Positions 25,775 through 34,408 of a stretch of 43,947 nucleotides of DNA are shown in pieces (position 1 is the stretch's first letter; each line of letters opens with the position of its first letter). Position numbers and translations under genes: made by a program. The stretch is from a virus, in the IMG/VR virus record IMGVR_UViG_3300011115_000939, positions 1-43,947 of that record. One strand, 5' to 3'. Below the pieces are notes generated by a model. The model was not told the DNA's origin, did no database searches, and worked only from the letters and a program-made list of their open reading frames with translations.

Positions 25775-26068
25775 ATGAGAATTTACATCAGCGGAAAAAT
25801 AAGCGGGCTTCCAAAAGAAGTATATGTAACTAACTTTTTATATGCAGAAATGCAACTAAAAGAGCAAGGTCACGAAGTGGCAAACCCGATAGTATTCACA
25901 AAAGGGATAGATGAAAACGATTACCCTGCACTAATGGGTAAGTGTGTAGAAGAATTACTAAGGTGTGAAGCTATTTACTTACTAAAAGATTGGGATAAAA
26001 GCAAAGGGGCTAGAACGGAAGCGTTTATTGCTAGTGAGTATAAAATACAAATGATTTGTGAAAAGTAA
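25775..26068 (+). CDS. DUF4406 (nucleoside 2-deoxyribosyltransferase-like) protein
   Basis: The 97-residue protein shows the family pattern: RIYISGKISGLP at the start, HEVANPIVF in the middle and CEAIYLLKDWDKSKGARTE near the end, with the Glu of GARTE corresponding to the catalytic acid of nucleoside deoxyribosyltransferases. These bind nucleosides or nucleotides. In phages the role is unknown but could involve nucleotide pool or base modification. It precedes DUF5131 and a DNA methyltransferase. Confidence 0.8.
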   Translation: MRIYISGKISGLPKEVYVTNFLYAEMQLKEQGHEVANPIVFTKGIDENDYPALMGKCVEELLRCEAIYLLKDWDKSKGARTEAFIASEYKIQMICEK

Positions 26069-26077
26069 AACCACATA

Positions 26078-26188
26078 ATGTACTTAGCTCTAGTAATACT
26101 AGCTATTGCCGCTGGTGGCCTTGCTTCACACCTATGGTTTGGAAGCATCATTGATGAAGAAACAAAACAATCAAATTCAAAAAATTAA
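26078..26188 (+). CDS. 36-residue putative membrane peptide
   Basis: Open frame MYLALVILAIAAGGLASHLW followed by a charged tail. One transmembrane helix. It lies between the DUF4406 and DUF5131 genes with 9- and 3-base gaps, the tight spacing expected for a real gene of this operon. Confidence 0.5.
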   Translation: MYLALVILAIAAGGLASHLWFGSIIDEETKQSNSKN

Positions 26189-26191
26189 CGC

Positions 26192-27157
26192 ATGAGTACA
26201 AAAATTGAGTGGCGAAATAGACCTGGCACTAAAGCAGAAGTTTGGAATGTTGTTACAGGATGCAGTAAGGTTAGCCAAGGGTGCAAGAACTGTTATGCTG
26301 AGGTAATGCACAAGCGCCTGCAAGGGATGTATCCAGAAAAATACAGTCATGACTTTTTGGGAGGAGCGCATGAGCATGAAGATTTACTAACGCTCCCATT
26401 GAAATGGAAAACTCCACGAACTGTTTTCGTAAATAGTATGAGTGACTTGTTTCATGGTGATGTAAGCTTTACGTTTATCGATGCTGTGATACGAGTAATG
26501 AGCGATTTAGACCAACATACATTTATTATTCTAACCAAAAGGCCAGAAAGGATACTAGATTTTATAAAATGGAAGAAAGTTCAGATTGTTTGGACATTAC
26601 CTAGTAATGTTTGGATTGGTGTTTCTGTAGAGAATCAGGAGGCGGCCAATGAAAGAATACCAATCCTCCTAAATATACCTTGTAGAGTTAAGTTTTTAAG
26701 TTGTGAACCATTATTAGAGAATATAAATATTCTAAAATATTTCGAGCTCGCAAAAGACAGAGGTATATATCCTTTTATGGCTGGGTTTATAAAAAAGGTT
26801 GACTGGGTAATAGTTGGGGGAGAAAGTGGCCATAATGCTAGACCTATGCACCCAGATTGGGTGAGGAGCATAAAAGACCAATGTGAAAAGGCTAATGTTC
26901 CTTTCTTTTTTAAGCAATGGGGTGAGTGGATGCCGGATAGAAGTTTTACTACAATTCAAGATATTTCGGATGACCCGACTATTCATAAGCAAGAAGTATC
27001 GCTCATTAAGATAAATGGCATACATGACAATCGTATTTTATTAGATGGTGTAACAGAACCTCTATATAGAATGGTTAAGGTCGGTAAAAAGAAATCTGGT
27101 AATATGTTGGATGGTAAACAATATTTAGAATTCCCTAAAACTGAACCCAATGCCTAA
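26192..27157 (+). CDS. DUF5131 (phage Gp37/Gp68) family protein
   Basis: The 321-residue product has the family hallmarks: C24-x6-C31-x2-C34 near the start (VTGCSKVSQGCKNCYA), FVNSMSDLFH near residue 80, ILTKRPER, VWIGVSVEN, FLSCEPLLE and DWVIVGGESG, ending in FFFKQWGEW. The cysteine cluster and barrel motifs are like those of radical SAM enzymes, though the spacing is not the canonical CX3CX2C. Substrate is unknown. It overlaps the methyltransferase gene by 8 bases, so the two are coupled and may act together on DNA or RNA. Confidence 0.85.
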   Translation: MSTKIEWRNRPGTKAEVWNVVTGCSKVSQGCKNCYAEVMHKRLQGMYPEKYSHDFLGGAHEHEDLLTLPLKWKTPRTVFVNSMSDLFHGDVSFTFIDAVIRVMSDLDQHTFIILTKRPERILDFIKWKKVQIVWTLPSNVWIGVSVENQEAANERIPILLNIPCRVKFLSCEPLLENINILKYFELAKDRGIYPFMAGFIKKVDWVIVGGESGHNARPMHPDWVRSIKDQCEKANVPFFFKQWGEWMPDRSFTTIQDISDDPTIHKQEVSLIKINGIHDNRILLDGVTEPLYRMVKVGKKKSGNMLDGKQYLEFPKTEPNA

Positions 27158-28709
27158 GAAAAATTCATTCATAACAGTAACGGACCAGTTCTGTGGAGCT
27201 GGGGGCAGCTCACAGGGCGCACAGGCCGCAGGCGTAGAAGTAAAGTTAGCACTAAACCATTGGAAGCTTGCTATTGAAACACACAATACTAACTTTCCAA
27301 ATGCTCTACACGAATGCACAGACATTAGTGCATGTGACCCACGTAGGTATCCTTCTACTGATATTCTGATAACTTCTCCAGAATGTACGAACCATTCCCT
27401 TGCAAAAGGAAAGAAGCAGATTAAAGCACAAATGGATTTGTTTGAATCAGGAACATTGGACGCATCGGCCGAAAGAAGCCGCGCCACCATGTGGGATGTT
27501 TGCCGCTTTGCAGAATACCATAACTACAATGCCATCATAGTAGAAAATGTAGTAGATGCCAGAAGTTGGATAATGTTTGAGGCATGGTTACAGGCAATGT
27601 TTGCATTGGGCTATAAACATAAATGTGTTTACCTCAACTCCATGCACTGCCATCCAACCCCTCAGAGCCGTGACAGGATGTATATTGTATTTTGGAAGAT
27701 TGGCAACAAAGCCCCAAACTTGGACTATACACCTTTGGCACACTGCCCAAAATGCGAAAAGGATGTTCATTCTGTACAGACTTGGAAAGATTCTACCAAA
27801 AGGGCAGGCAAGTATAATAAACAATACGTTTATTGTTGCCCTAATGATGGACAAAGAGTAGAGCCATACTACCATGCTGCCTTTAATGTTATTGATTGGA
27901 GTAACATTGGTACGAGAATAGGAGACCGCAAATATCCATTGAGTGAGAATACTGTTAGGCGTATTAACTACGGGCTTAACAAGTATGGCAAAGAACCAAT
28001 GATGGTCCACAACTTTACGCCGGGCTATTGCTCTCCAGTTGCAAAAAGCACTGGTACCATAACCACGAGTGATCAACATGCTTTGCTTACACCGTTTATT
28101 GTAAATGATCAACATAGTACGGGTATCGATTGCAGGGTAAAGAATACAAAAGAATATCTTGGTACATTAACAACTGCTCATCATTTCAAGCTTGTTACTC
28201 CTCCAATGATATTGCAGAATGAGCATAGCAAGCAGGAAGGATATGTAAGAAAAGCAACTGACCCTGTACAGACACAAGCCACAAGGCAGTCTATGAGTTT
28301 GGTCACACCGCCTTTTATTGTAGAGCTAAAGAAGAGCAGCAATACTAGACCAGTAACAAGCCCTCTTTCTTGTGCCACTACAGTTCCTTATCATGGAATT
28401 ATCACCAATGAAAGTTGGAACAGCTTTATACATTATAACTATGGCCAGACAACCCTTAGCCATATTACCGAAGCTTTGGGAACTGCTACTACAAAAGACA
28501 GGCACAGCCTTGTGAGCTACCAAGCTCCAAATATTGAAGATTGTTATTACCGTATGCTAAAGCCATCGGAGATAAAGCTTGCAATGGCTTTCGGAGCTGA
28601 GTACGTTGTATTGGGAAGTGGGAAAGACCAAGTAAGACAATTGGGAAATGCAGTTACACCTCCAGCAATGCAATGGCTAGTAAAACAAGTAGTTGAATCT
28701 TTAAACTAA
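27150..28709 (+). CDS. C5-cytosine DNA methyltransferase, variant
   Basis: The 519-residue protein has motif I (DQFCGAGGSSQG, 12-23), a catalytic-loop motif SPECTNHS with Cys79 in place of the usual PPCQ-F-S, motif VI with ENV (near 134), and QSRDR (near 173). Insertions include a likely zinc finger (CPKCEK...CCPNDG, 199-240) and, from about 290, about five repeats around a T(I/L)TT...H...L(V/L)TPP(F/M)I pattern in the target-recognition region. It ends with GNAVTPP (motif X). It would transfer a methyl from SAM to cytosine C5, possibly protecting phage DNA from restriction. No restriction enzyme gene is seen nearby. Confidence 0.9.
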   Translation: MPKKNSFITVTDQFCGAGGSSQGAQAAGVEVKLALNHWKLAIETHNTNFPNALHECTDISACDPRRYPSTDILITSPECTNHSLAKGKKQIKAQMDLFESGTLDASAERSRATMWDVCRFAEYHNYNAIIVENVVDARSWIMFEAWLQAMFALGYKHKCVYLNSMHCHPTPQSRDRMYIVFWKIGNKAPNLDYTPLAHCPKCEKDVHSVQTWKDSTKRAGKYNKQYVYCCPNDGQRVEPYYHAAFNVIDWSNIGTRIGDRKYPLSENTVRRINYGLNKYGKEPMMVHNFTPGYCSPVAKSTGTITTSDQHALLTPFIVNDQHSTGIDCRVKNTKEYLGTLTTAHHFKLVTPPMILQNEHSKQEGYVRKATDPVQTQATRQSMSLVTPPFIVELKKSSNTRPVTSPLSCATTVPYHGIITNESWNSFIHYNYGQTTLSHITEALGTATTKDRHSLVSYQAPNIEDCYYRMLKPSEIKLAMAFGAEYVVLGSGKDQVRQLGNAVTPPAMQWLVKQVVESLN

Positions 28710-28714
28710 ACCCC

Positions 28715-28981
28715 ATGCTAAACATAGAAAAAAAGAAAACTAAGAACGGGTTATATGAACTTAAAGTATTGGGGCTTTTGAGTCAATACAAATTTGAATG
28801 TGATAACCTAGAAACTTTAAAGTGGTCACTGGAGAAAGAGATTTCTAATATAGCTAGAGCTAATACTGCCGTAGCTGATAGATACTACAAACTTTTATTT
28901 ACAGACGAGACTAAAAAAGTACTGAAGCTTTACCATGATGGTAAAAAAGAAAGAATCCTCGCTCTAATAACCGTAAAATAA
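28715..28981 (+). CDS. hypothetical small early protein
   Basis: The 88-residue Lys-rich protein is unassigned; it is alpha/beta with a helix WSLEKEISNIARANTAVADRY. It follows the methyltransferase by 5 bases, so it probably belongs to the same operon. Confidence 0.5.
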   Translation: MLNIEKKKTKNGLYELKVLGLLSQYKFECDNLETLKWSLEKEISNIARANTAVADRYYKLLFTDETKKVLKLYHDGKKERILALITVK

Positions 28982-28989
28982 TCCCATTT

Positions 28990-29250
28990 ATGAAGCATAA
29001 TAAGCCTTTAGAAACAGGATGGAATAAAATATGGGTTGACTACTGCGATAAAGTGAATAGTATCCATAAAATAATCAGGGAAAGATATCTTGAATGTGGA
29101 GGCAGATTAATGGACTTACAAGGACACTATGACCAAGGAGGTCAGGAAGCTTCAAGAAGACATGTTGCGAGTGTAATAGGTGAATTAGAAGCTTACATGT
29201 TATTCGCTCAAAGAGATGCAATTGTTAAACCTCAATACGTTAAATCATGA
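28990..29250 (+). CDS. hypothetical helical protein
   Basis: The 86-residue protein is mostly helical, with a YLECGGRLMDLQGHYDQGG segment. No motif is recognised. Its stop overlaps the next start by 4 bases (ATGA), suggesting translation coupling with the ASCH-like gene. Confidence 0.5.
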   Translation: MKHNKPLETGWNKIWVDYCDKVNSIHKIIRERYLECGGRLMDLQGHYDQGGQEASRRHVASVIGELEAYMLFAQRDAIVKPQYVKS

Positions 29251-29855
29251 AATTTATTCCAATTTTATTCAGTACCCCAATGGTACAGGCAATCATTGAA
29301 GGTCGTAAGACAATGACCAGGAGAAAGATTAAGCTGTACAAAGCAGACGAACACCCACTAAGACAAACAAGTCAATGGATGCAGGAAAATAACACTTGCC
29401 CTTACGGTAAAGTAGGCGATGTACTTTGGGTAAGAGAAGCATTTGTTCCTGATTATTTTGATGACCATAGTTGTGGATATAAAGCAGATTGGAATAATGT
29501 TGCTGCTGAACTAATGCCAGAACCAAAATGGAAACCATCCCTATTCATGCCCAAAGCTGCTTGCCGTATCTTCTTAGAGATTACTGAAATAAGAGTGGAA
29601 AGGTTGAATGATATTACCAGAGAAGATGCTGTAAAAGAGGGTATCGAATGTAATGGAATAAATAAGCCAATTGTTTACAGAAATTACTTGTCTGATGGTG
29701 CAAAATTTCTTCACTCTACAAATGGCATAAGGTTTACTCCAATAGACTCTTTTAAATCTCTTTGGCAATCTATCAACGGTAAAGACAGTTGGAAGGCAAA
29801 TACTTGGGTTTGGGTTATCAGTTTCAAGCGCATTGATAAGTCAGAAGGATTTTAA
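29247..29855 (+). CDS. ASCH-domain-like phage protein
   Basis: The 202-residue protein shows the ASCH/YqfB-like layout: FIPILFSTPMVQAIIEGRKTMTRR at the N-terminus (a Lys-Thr-x-Thr-Arg-Arg segment at the nucleic acid-binding edge), GDVLWVREAF, RIFLEITEIRVERLNDI and a final FKSLWQSINGKDSWKANTW. In the family these bind RNA or modified bases and some are amidases or nucleases. Phage copies are common; function is open. The stop abuts the next gene. Confidence 0.75.
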   Translation: MKFIPILFSTPMVQAIIEGRKTMTRRKIKLYKADEHPLRQTSQWMQENNTCPYGKVGDVLWVREAFVPDYFDDHSCGYKADWNNVAAELMPEPKWKPSLFMPKAACRIFLEITEIRVERLNDITREDAVKEGIECNGINKPIVYRNYLSDGAKFLHSTNGIRFTPIDSFKSLWQSINGKDSWKANTWVWVISFKRIDKSEGF

Positions 29856-30043
29856 TGTATGCTAATAGCCAACATATTGAACCCCCTGATACATTAGTTG
29901 TACAAATGCTTACTCCAGAAGAGGAAAGGTTAGTAGATTTGTTTTCCAACGTCATAATTTCCACCACTTTAAAAGAACTGCATGAAAAAAGGAATACGTT
30001 ATTTAAGGTACAGCAGCAAGGGACAGAGCCACAGCAGCATTGA
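29855..30043 (+). CDS. hypothetical protein upstream of integrase
   Basis: The 62-residue protein starts with the base shared by the previous stop codon and overlaps the integrase start by 62 bases. It contains LTPEEERLVDLFSNVIISTTLKELHEKRN, a helical segment. Bacteroidota serine recombinase genes are often preceded by such a short gene. It may be an integrase accessory protein; this is inferred from location only. Confidence 0.5.
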   Translation: MYANSQHIEPPDTLVVQMLTPEEERLVDLFSNVIISTTLKELHEKRNTLFKVQQQGTEPQQH

Positions 30044-31571
30044 GACGCAGGATATGTACACCTCTAGGTGGTTTGAAATAAACAAAGTAGAACTGACAGA
30101 CACTTTTATTGATGCCGGGCATTCTGCAAAAACATTTGACCGCCCAGATATGACATTGCTTACTCAATTCATAGCCAAGCATCATAAAGATTGCGACTAT
30201 CTTGTAGTTACAGAAATGGATCGTTTCTCTCGCGATGCAGGAGAAGCCATCAGCCTTATCAAAAAACTTCAACTTAAATACGCTGTTCAGATTGTATCAG
30301 TAACTGAAGGTATTACCTACGATTACCGTGATAGCGGCAGTTTCTTCCGCACTGGATTATCTTTCCTTCTAGCTGAAGACGATAACATTCGTAGAGCCAA
30401 TAAAATAAACAGTGGCATCTACACAGCTAAAGCACAAGAGGGAAGATTTATTGGCGCAAAGCCACCTTATGGCTACAGAACCGAAGGAACTGGCAAGGCA
30501 AGAAAACTTGTTATTGATGAAGCTGAGGCAATCATAGTAAAGTTTATTTACCACTCATACCTAAAGAATGTTCCCATCTATATGATTAAGGAACAGGCTA
30601 AAGAGAAAGGCTTCAAGCTAGGAAGTAAATCTCCTGTTCAAGATATATTGGTTAATCCAATATACAGCGGACAGCAAAACGTAAAGCCTTGGAGGACATT
30701 ACCAGGAGGAATATTCCCTGCAATACATGAACCCATCATTGACATGATGACTTGGCAAATGACACAAAAAAAGCTAAGTGGTAAAGAAGACAAAGTTTTG
30801 ACGATGATTAGAGAAGAGTTCCCACTAAGGGGAGTTCTCAAATGTCATTGTGGAATAACCGCCACTGGAGCACCAAGCAAGGGAAGACTGAAATGGTACA
30901 ACTACTACAAGTGCAAGAAAAGTACAGGCCATTTAAATATTGGCACTATTAAGGCTCACAGCCAACTAAGAGAAATGCTTACCTATTTAAGCCTTCCTAA
31001 TTATTTGGTGGTGGCCATTGAGCAGAAGAGCAGGGAAATGTTAGAAGCTGCCATGCAAGAAAACAAAATACTGATAAGCCAATTTAAAACAGAGCTTATT
31101 ACTGTTGAGAAAAGGATTACCAGTGTAGAGACAAAATGGATTGATGAGCAAATGACATTTGAAACCTACAACAAACATTTCAAGGACTTAACTCAACAAC
31201 GAATATTCTTAAAATCAAAGATTGAAGAGTTATCTGCAGACGATAAAGAAGCCTATACGCTGTTATATGGAAATCTTAGAAAGTTGACTGATATGGTTTC
31301 CCTTTATGAAGCTGCTACAGTAATCCAAAAGCAAGAGCTTATCCGCATGGTGTTCGATAGTAAACTATACTATCAGAGCGGAAGCTATCGAACACCTTAT
31401 ATCATGAATATCTTTTCTCATAACCTATTGATTCTTAGTGAGAAAAAGCTGCTAGTTGTAGATGCAAAAACGGGTTCTATTGCTAGAACCCGCTTAGGTG
31501 GAAGTGAGCAGTCTCCAATCGAACACCTAACCCCATTTTTAAAATTTATTTCCTCAATTAAAGTCGCTTAA
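29982..31571 (+). CDS. int: large serine recombinase (phage integrase)
   Basis: The 529-residue protein has an N-terminal resolvase domain (Y7-L-R-Y-S11-S, Ser11 being the nucleophile; EMDRFSRD at about 78-85), a recombinase domain with GAKPPYGYR near 160, a zinc-ribbon-like segment (KCHC...KCKK near 288-312) and a coiled-coil (about 335-415). It would catalyse attP x attB integration through a 5'-phosphoserine link. Length fits phiC31-type enzymes. Translation continues to the stop at 31571 through a sequence that folds as DNA inverted repeats, where attP could lie. A directionality factor is not identified. Confidence 0.9.
   Translation: MKKGIRYLRYSSKGQSHSSIETQDMYTSRWFEINKVELTDTFIDAGHSAKTFDRPDMTLLTQFIAKHHKDCDYLVVTEMDRFSRDAGEAISLIKKLQLKYAVQIVSVTEGITYDYRDSGSFFRTGLSFLLAEDDNIRRANKINSGIYTAKAQEGRFIGAKPPYGYRTEGTGKARKLVIDEAEAIIVKFIYHSYLKNVPIYMIKEQAKEKGFKLGSKSPVQDILVNPIYSGQQNVKPWRTLPGGIFPAIHEPIIDMMTWQMTQKKLSGKEDKVLTMIREEFPLRGVLKCHCGITATGAPSKGRLKWYNYYKCKKSTGHLNIGTIKAHSQLREMLTYLSLPNYLVVAIEQKSREMLEAAMQENKILISQFKTELITVEKRITSVETKWIDEQMTFETYNKHFKDLTQQRIFLKSKIEELSADDKEAYTLLYGNLRKLTDMVSLYEAATVIQKQELIRMVFDSKLYYQSGSYRTPYIMNIFSHNLLILSEKKLLVVDAKTGSIARTRLGGSEQSPIEHLTPFLKFISSIKVA
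31471..31530. other. candidate attP region in 3' end of integrase gene
   Basis: CGGGTTCT (31471-31478) and AGAACCCG (31485-31492) form a perfect dyad flanked by AAAAA. Next, TTAGGTG (31494-31500) and CACCTAA (31524-31530) flank a 23-base core. Attachment sites of serine integrases are imperfect palindromes of about 50 bases next to int, so this is the best att candidate visible. The core crossover cannot be identified. The first dyad read on the - strand, followed by T5, would also look like a terminator. Confidence 0.35.
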
Positions 31572-31573
31572 AA

Positions 31574-33970
31574 ATGACCAATACTACTGCTATGTCAATT
31601 CCCGACAAATTCATTTCCCTTCATAATGATGCCATTATTTGGAAATACAACAAATTATGGAGTAATGTTAAAGAACCAGACGAACAAGCCTCCGCTGTTG
31701 AGTCTATTACTCAAATGCTTCTCTGCATTTCAAATGAAACAAAAAGAACTGCTTACATTAAAAGCATCACTGAAAACAACTCGTTTTACATTAAAAATAC
31801 TATCAATGACATCAACAATACTGAAAGGTCAATCAGTGACATTGATAAGTCAATCAAAAAACTATTGGCTAGGAAGAACAAAAGCGAAGAGCATGACAAA
31901 GAAGTGGAAACATTGCAGCAAGAGCTATCACTTCATAAGGATTCGTTGGCGGAGCTTCAGGCAAAAAGGATTATCAACCTCCCGGAGTCAACATTAAAAA
32001 AATCAGTGAACAAAGCCATCACTGATAAGGCTCAAAAAGAAGCTACTGCCAAAATGAAGGCACAGTTCGAAATGAAAATAAAAACCAAAGAAGAGGCTGG
32101 AATGCCCGAGGACTTCAAAGGAGATATGCAAGATGTGTATGATGCCTTGAAGTATGGCATTTATGAGCATGATGATGTTTATTACTCTCGTGGTGGTAAA
32201 GGTGATTATCCAATATCAAACTTTACCATGAAAATACTTTACCACGTTAATACCTCTGAAGACTCAGCTTTCAGGTTGATTGCACTAAAGAATGTATATG
32301 GCTTTGAGGTAGTGATTAATCTGAATACTGATGATTTTGTTGCGTTGGGATCGTTTAAAAAAGTATTGGCCAGAAAAGGAGACTTTGTCTTCAAAGGAAC
32401 AGATGCAGACCTTACCCGATTACAAGAGTTTCTGCAGAAGGATGAAGTAAAGACAGATTTAGTAAAAACATTAGGGTATCATTCTCGTGGAATGTTTTGG
32501 GCATGGTCAAATGGCATAATGCCATTAGAGGTTAATGCTGATGGTAAGCTTGACTTTATGCCAATTGACCAATATGGAATAGTTAATTACCAGGACAAAA
32601 ACTATTTCATTCCTGCATGCAGTAAAATGTTTGCTGAAAAAGATGATTTGTTTGTAAATGAAAAGAAGTTCAAATTCATTGAACCGTTAAATTCATTTGG
32701 GTTCAATGAATGGGCTACACTAATGGATAGGACTTATGGAAAGAAATCCATTCCATGTATCTTATTCTATATAGGTTCTCTATTCAGAGATATTACTATG
32801 AAACAAATCCAACGCTACCCAATGCTCAATTTGTTTGGTCCACCCGGAGCAGGTAAAGGACAGATGGCAGAAAGTATCATGACAATGTTTGGGGAGAAGC
32901 AAGACCAGATAATGTTAGGCGGTGCCAGTACAGTAGTTGGCTTTATGCGAAAGTTTGCCCAGTTCCGCAATGCCATCGTTTGGCTAGATGAATACAAGAA
33001 TAACCTACCTGTGAAGTTTATCGAGTCTCTAAAGAATATATATGATGGTAAAGGTTATGAGCGCGGTAAGATGACTAATGACTTTTCTACTGAAAGTACA
33101 CCAATATACTCAAGCTGCCTTTTATCTGGTCAAGATATGCCTACACAAGAGCCTGCTCTATTCATGCGTGTTATTATGCTAGCCTTCGAAGATGGGAAGT
33201 TTACTAATGAACAGAGAGAAGCTTTTGGAGAATTAAAGAACACTTATGAATCTCATGGCCTTTCTTCCATCACTGCCGATATATTCAAACACCGAAAAAT
33301 AATACAGGATGGATTCAAAGAGAAGCTTCAGATAATATTTAAGGAAGTAGTTAAGGATGTGAGCAATACGGAGGTAGATGATAGAATGATGATGAACATC
33401 TCTATCCTATTAACTTATATGAACCTATTAAATGAAGCCATTAAATTTCCATTCTCCTACAAAGAGGCAAAAGCGTTTCTTATAGATAACATGATTAATC
33501 AACACCATGTTCTTGCAGGTAATAATGATGTTTCTAAGTTCTGGGGAGTAGTTGAATCAATGTTCACTCAAGACATCATTCACGAAAACAAAGATTTTGT
33601 TTTGGAGGATGGCTACTTGTATCTAAGACTTATGCAAGTACATCCACTTTACCTTAAAGAATTGAGAAGTAGAAACGACCCAAACATTTTGAGTAAAAGC
33701 ACACTTGAACATTATCTTAAACTAGATTCTTCGATGTATATAGATTACGTAAGAAAAAGATTTTCTGATGGAAGTAATAACTGGTGTTATAAAATGAGGT
33801 ACTCTAAATTAGGTATAGATATGATTAGATTGAGACAAGAGGCTCTAGAAGGTGATGACAAATATGATAAAAGACTGGTATCAAAGTATAAAGAAATGGG
33901 TGTTGATATAGGGTCTAACATGCCATATGACAATAAAAACAAAAATAATGATGAGGACATGCCATTTTAG
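31574..33970 (+). CDS. AAA+ replication ATPase/helicase with SSB-like C-terminal tail
   Basis: The 798-residue protein has a coiled-coil N-terminal region (about 75-170), an uncharacterised middle, and a P-loop ATPase core with Walker A GPPGAGKG (about 422-429) and Walker B IVWLDEY (about 467-473), similar to DUF927/DnaC-like helicase cores. It is probably the phage replicative helicase or loader, working with the primase. The final residues NNDEDMPF match the acidic SSB C-terminal peptide (D/E-rich then [IL/M]PF), unusual for an ATPase. A terminator and iteron-like array follow, so it may initiate replication there. The start is 3 bases after the integrase stop. Confidence 0.75.
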   Translation: MTNTTAMSIPDKFISLHNDAIIWKYNKLWSNVKEPDEQASAVESITQMLLCISNETKRTAYIKSITENNSFYIKNTINDINNTERSISDIDKSIKKLLARKNKSEEHDKEVETLQQELSLHKDSLAELQAKRIINLPESTLKKSVNKAITDKAQKEATAKMKAQFEMKIKTKEEAGMPEDFKGDMQDVYDALKYGIYEHDDVYYSRGGKGDYPISNFTMKILYHVNTSEDSAFRLIALKNVYGFEVVINLNTDDFVALGSFKKVLARKGDFVFKGTDADLTRLQEFLQKDEVKTDLVKTLGYHSRGMFWAWSNGIMPLEVNADGKLDFMPIDQYGIVNYQDKNYFIPACSKMFAEKDDLFVNEKKFKFIEPLNSFGFNEWATLMDRTYGKKSIPCILFYIGSLFRDITMKQIQRYPMLNLFGPPGAGKGQMAESIMTMFGEKQDQIMLGGASTVVGFMRKFAQFRNAIVWLDEYKNNLPVKFIESLKNIYDGKGYERGKMTNDFSTESTPIYSSCLLSGQDMPTQEPALFMRVIMLAFEDGKFTNEQREAFGELKNTYESHGLSSITADIFKHRKIIQDGFKEKLQIIFKEVVKDVSNTEVDDRMMMNISILLTYMNLLNEAIKFPFSYKEAKAFLIDNMINQHHVLAGNNDVSKFWGVVESMFTQDIIHENKDFVLEDGYLYLRLMQVHPLYLKELRSRNDPNILSKSTLEHYLKLDSSMYIDYVRKRFSDGSNNWCYKMRYSKLGIDMIRLRQEALEGDDKYDKRLVSKYKEMGVDIGSNMPYDNKNKNNDEDMPF

Positions 33971-33990
33971 AACATATCGGAACACCCAAC

Positions 33991-34023
33991 AAAAGCACAT
34001 AAAAAATGTGCTTTTATTTTTTT
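33991..34023 (+). terminator. rho-independent terminator after ATPase gene
   Basis: AAAAGCACAT (33991-34000) pairs perfectly with ATGTGCTTTT (34006-34015) around an AAAAA loop, and further T residues follow (34017-34023). It probably ends early transcription at the origin-like array. Confidence 0.8.
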
Positions 34024-34058
34024 ATTATATAAAAAATTTGGCAGACCCTTAAAACGCT

Positions 34059-34167
34059 TGGAACACATGGAACAGATGGAACAATATTTAAAATCAATTA
34101 GTTATGAATAAAAAATGTTCCATCGTGTTCCATGTGTTCCACCATGTTCCATTGTTCCAATGTTCCA
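34059..34167. repeat. TGGAACA/TGTTCCA iteron-like array, candidate origin
   Basis: Three direct copies of TGGAACA lie at 34059, 34068 and 34077 (9-base period), then a 32-base AT-rich stretch, then six copies of the reverse complement TGTTCCA at 34116, 34126, 34135, 34145, 34153 and 34161 (8-10-base period). A further partial GGAACA is at 33979. The arrangement, oppositely oriented clusters around an AT-rich core beside replication genes, resembles iteron-type origins. A regulator-binding array is the alternative. Confidence 0.65.
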
Positions 34168-34217
34168 TTAAGAAAAAACGACTTTTTGAACTCATTTTTT
34201 AAAAAAAATAAAAAATT

Positions 34218-34403
34218 ATGAAGCACTTTTTTTTGCAATCAGGCTTTTCATGCTTGTGGTTTGTTGCCGGATTAATACTTGGGGGAGTAATAGCCACCCT
34301 CCTCCTTGTTATAGTAGGTAAAAAAGCAGCCAAAGAGGCTACTGATAGAATAAACCGAAACATGGAGGTTAACCATGAAATTTCTAAAATTTTAAATCAA
34401 TAA
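34218..34403 (+). CDS. small single-pass membrane protein
   Basis: The 61-residue protein has one strong transmembrane helix (about 13-35, GLILGGVIATLLLVIV) and a charged, soluble C-terminal helix. It lies after the origin-like array and before a 170-residue protein. Function is unknown. Confidence 0.55.
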   Translation: MKHFFLQSGFSCLWFVAGLILGGVIATLLLVIVGKKAAKEATDRINRNMEVNHEISKILNQ

Positions 34404-34408
34404 AGAAT

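Noticed and set aside
22631-32862. Reverse-strand copies of the late motif (AAAGGACA at 22631 and 32855)
   Set aside because: Both lie inside well-supported coding regions on the opposite strand, without the spaced -7 box or a following gene. They look like chance.
34059-34167. CRISPR array
   Set aside because: The repeats are 7 bases with 1-3 base spacing and occur in both orientations; no cas genes are present.
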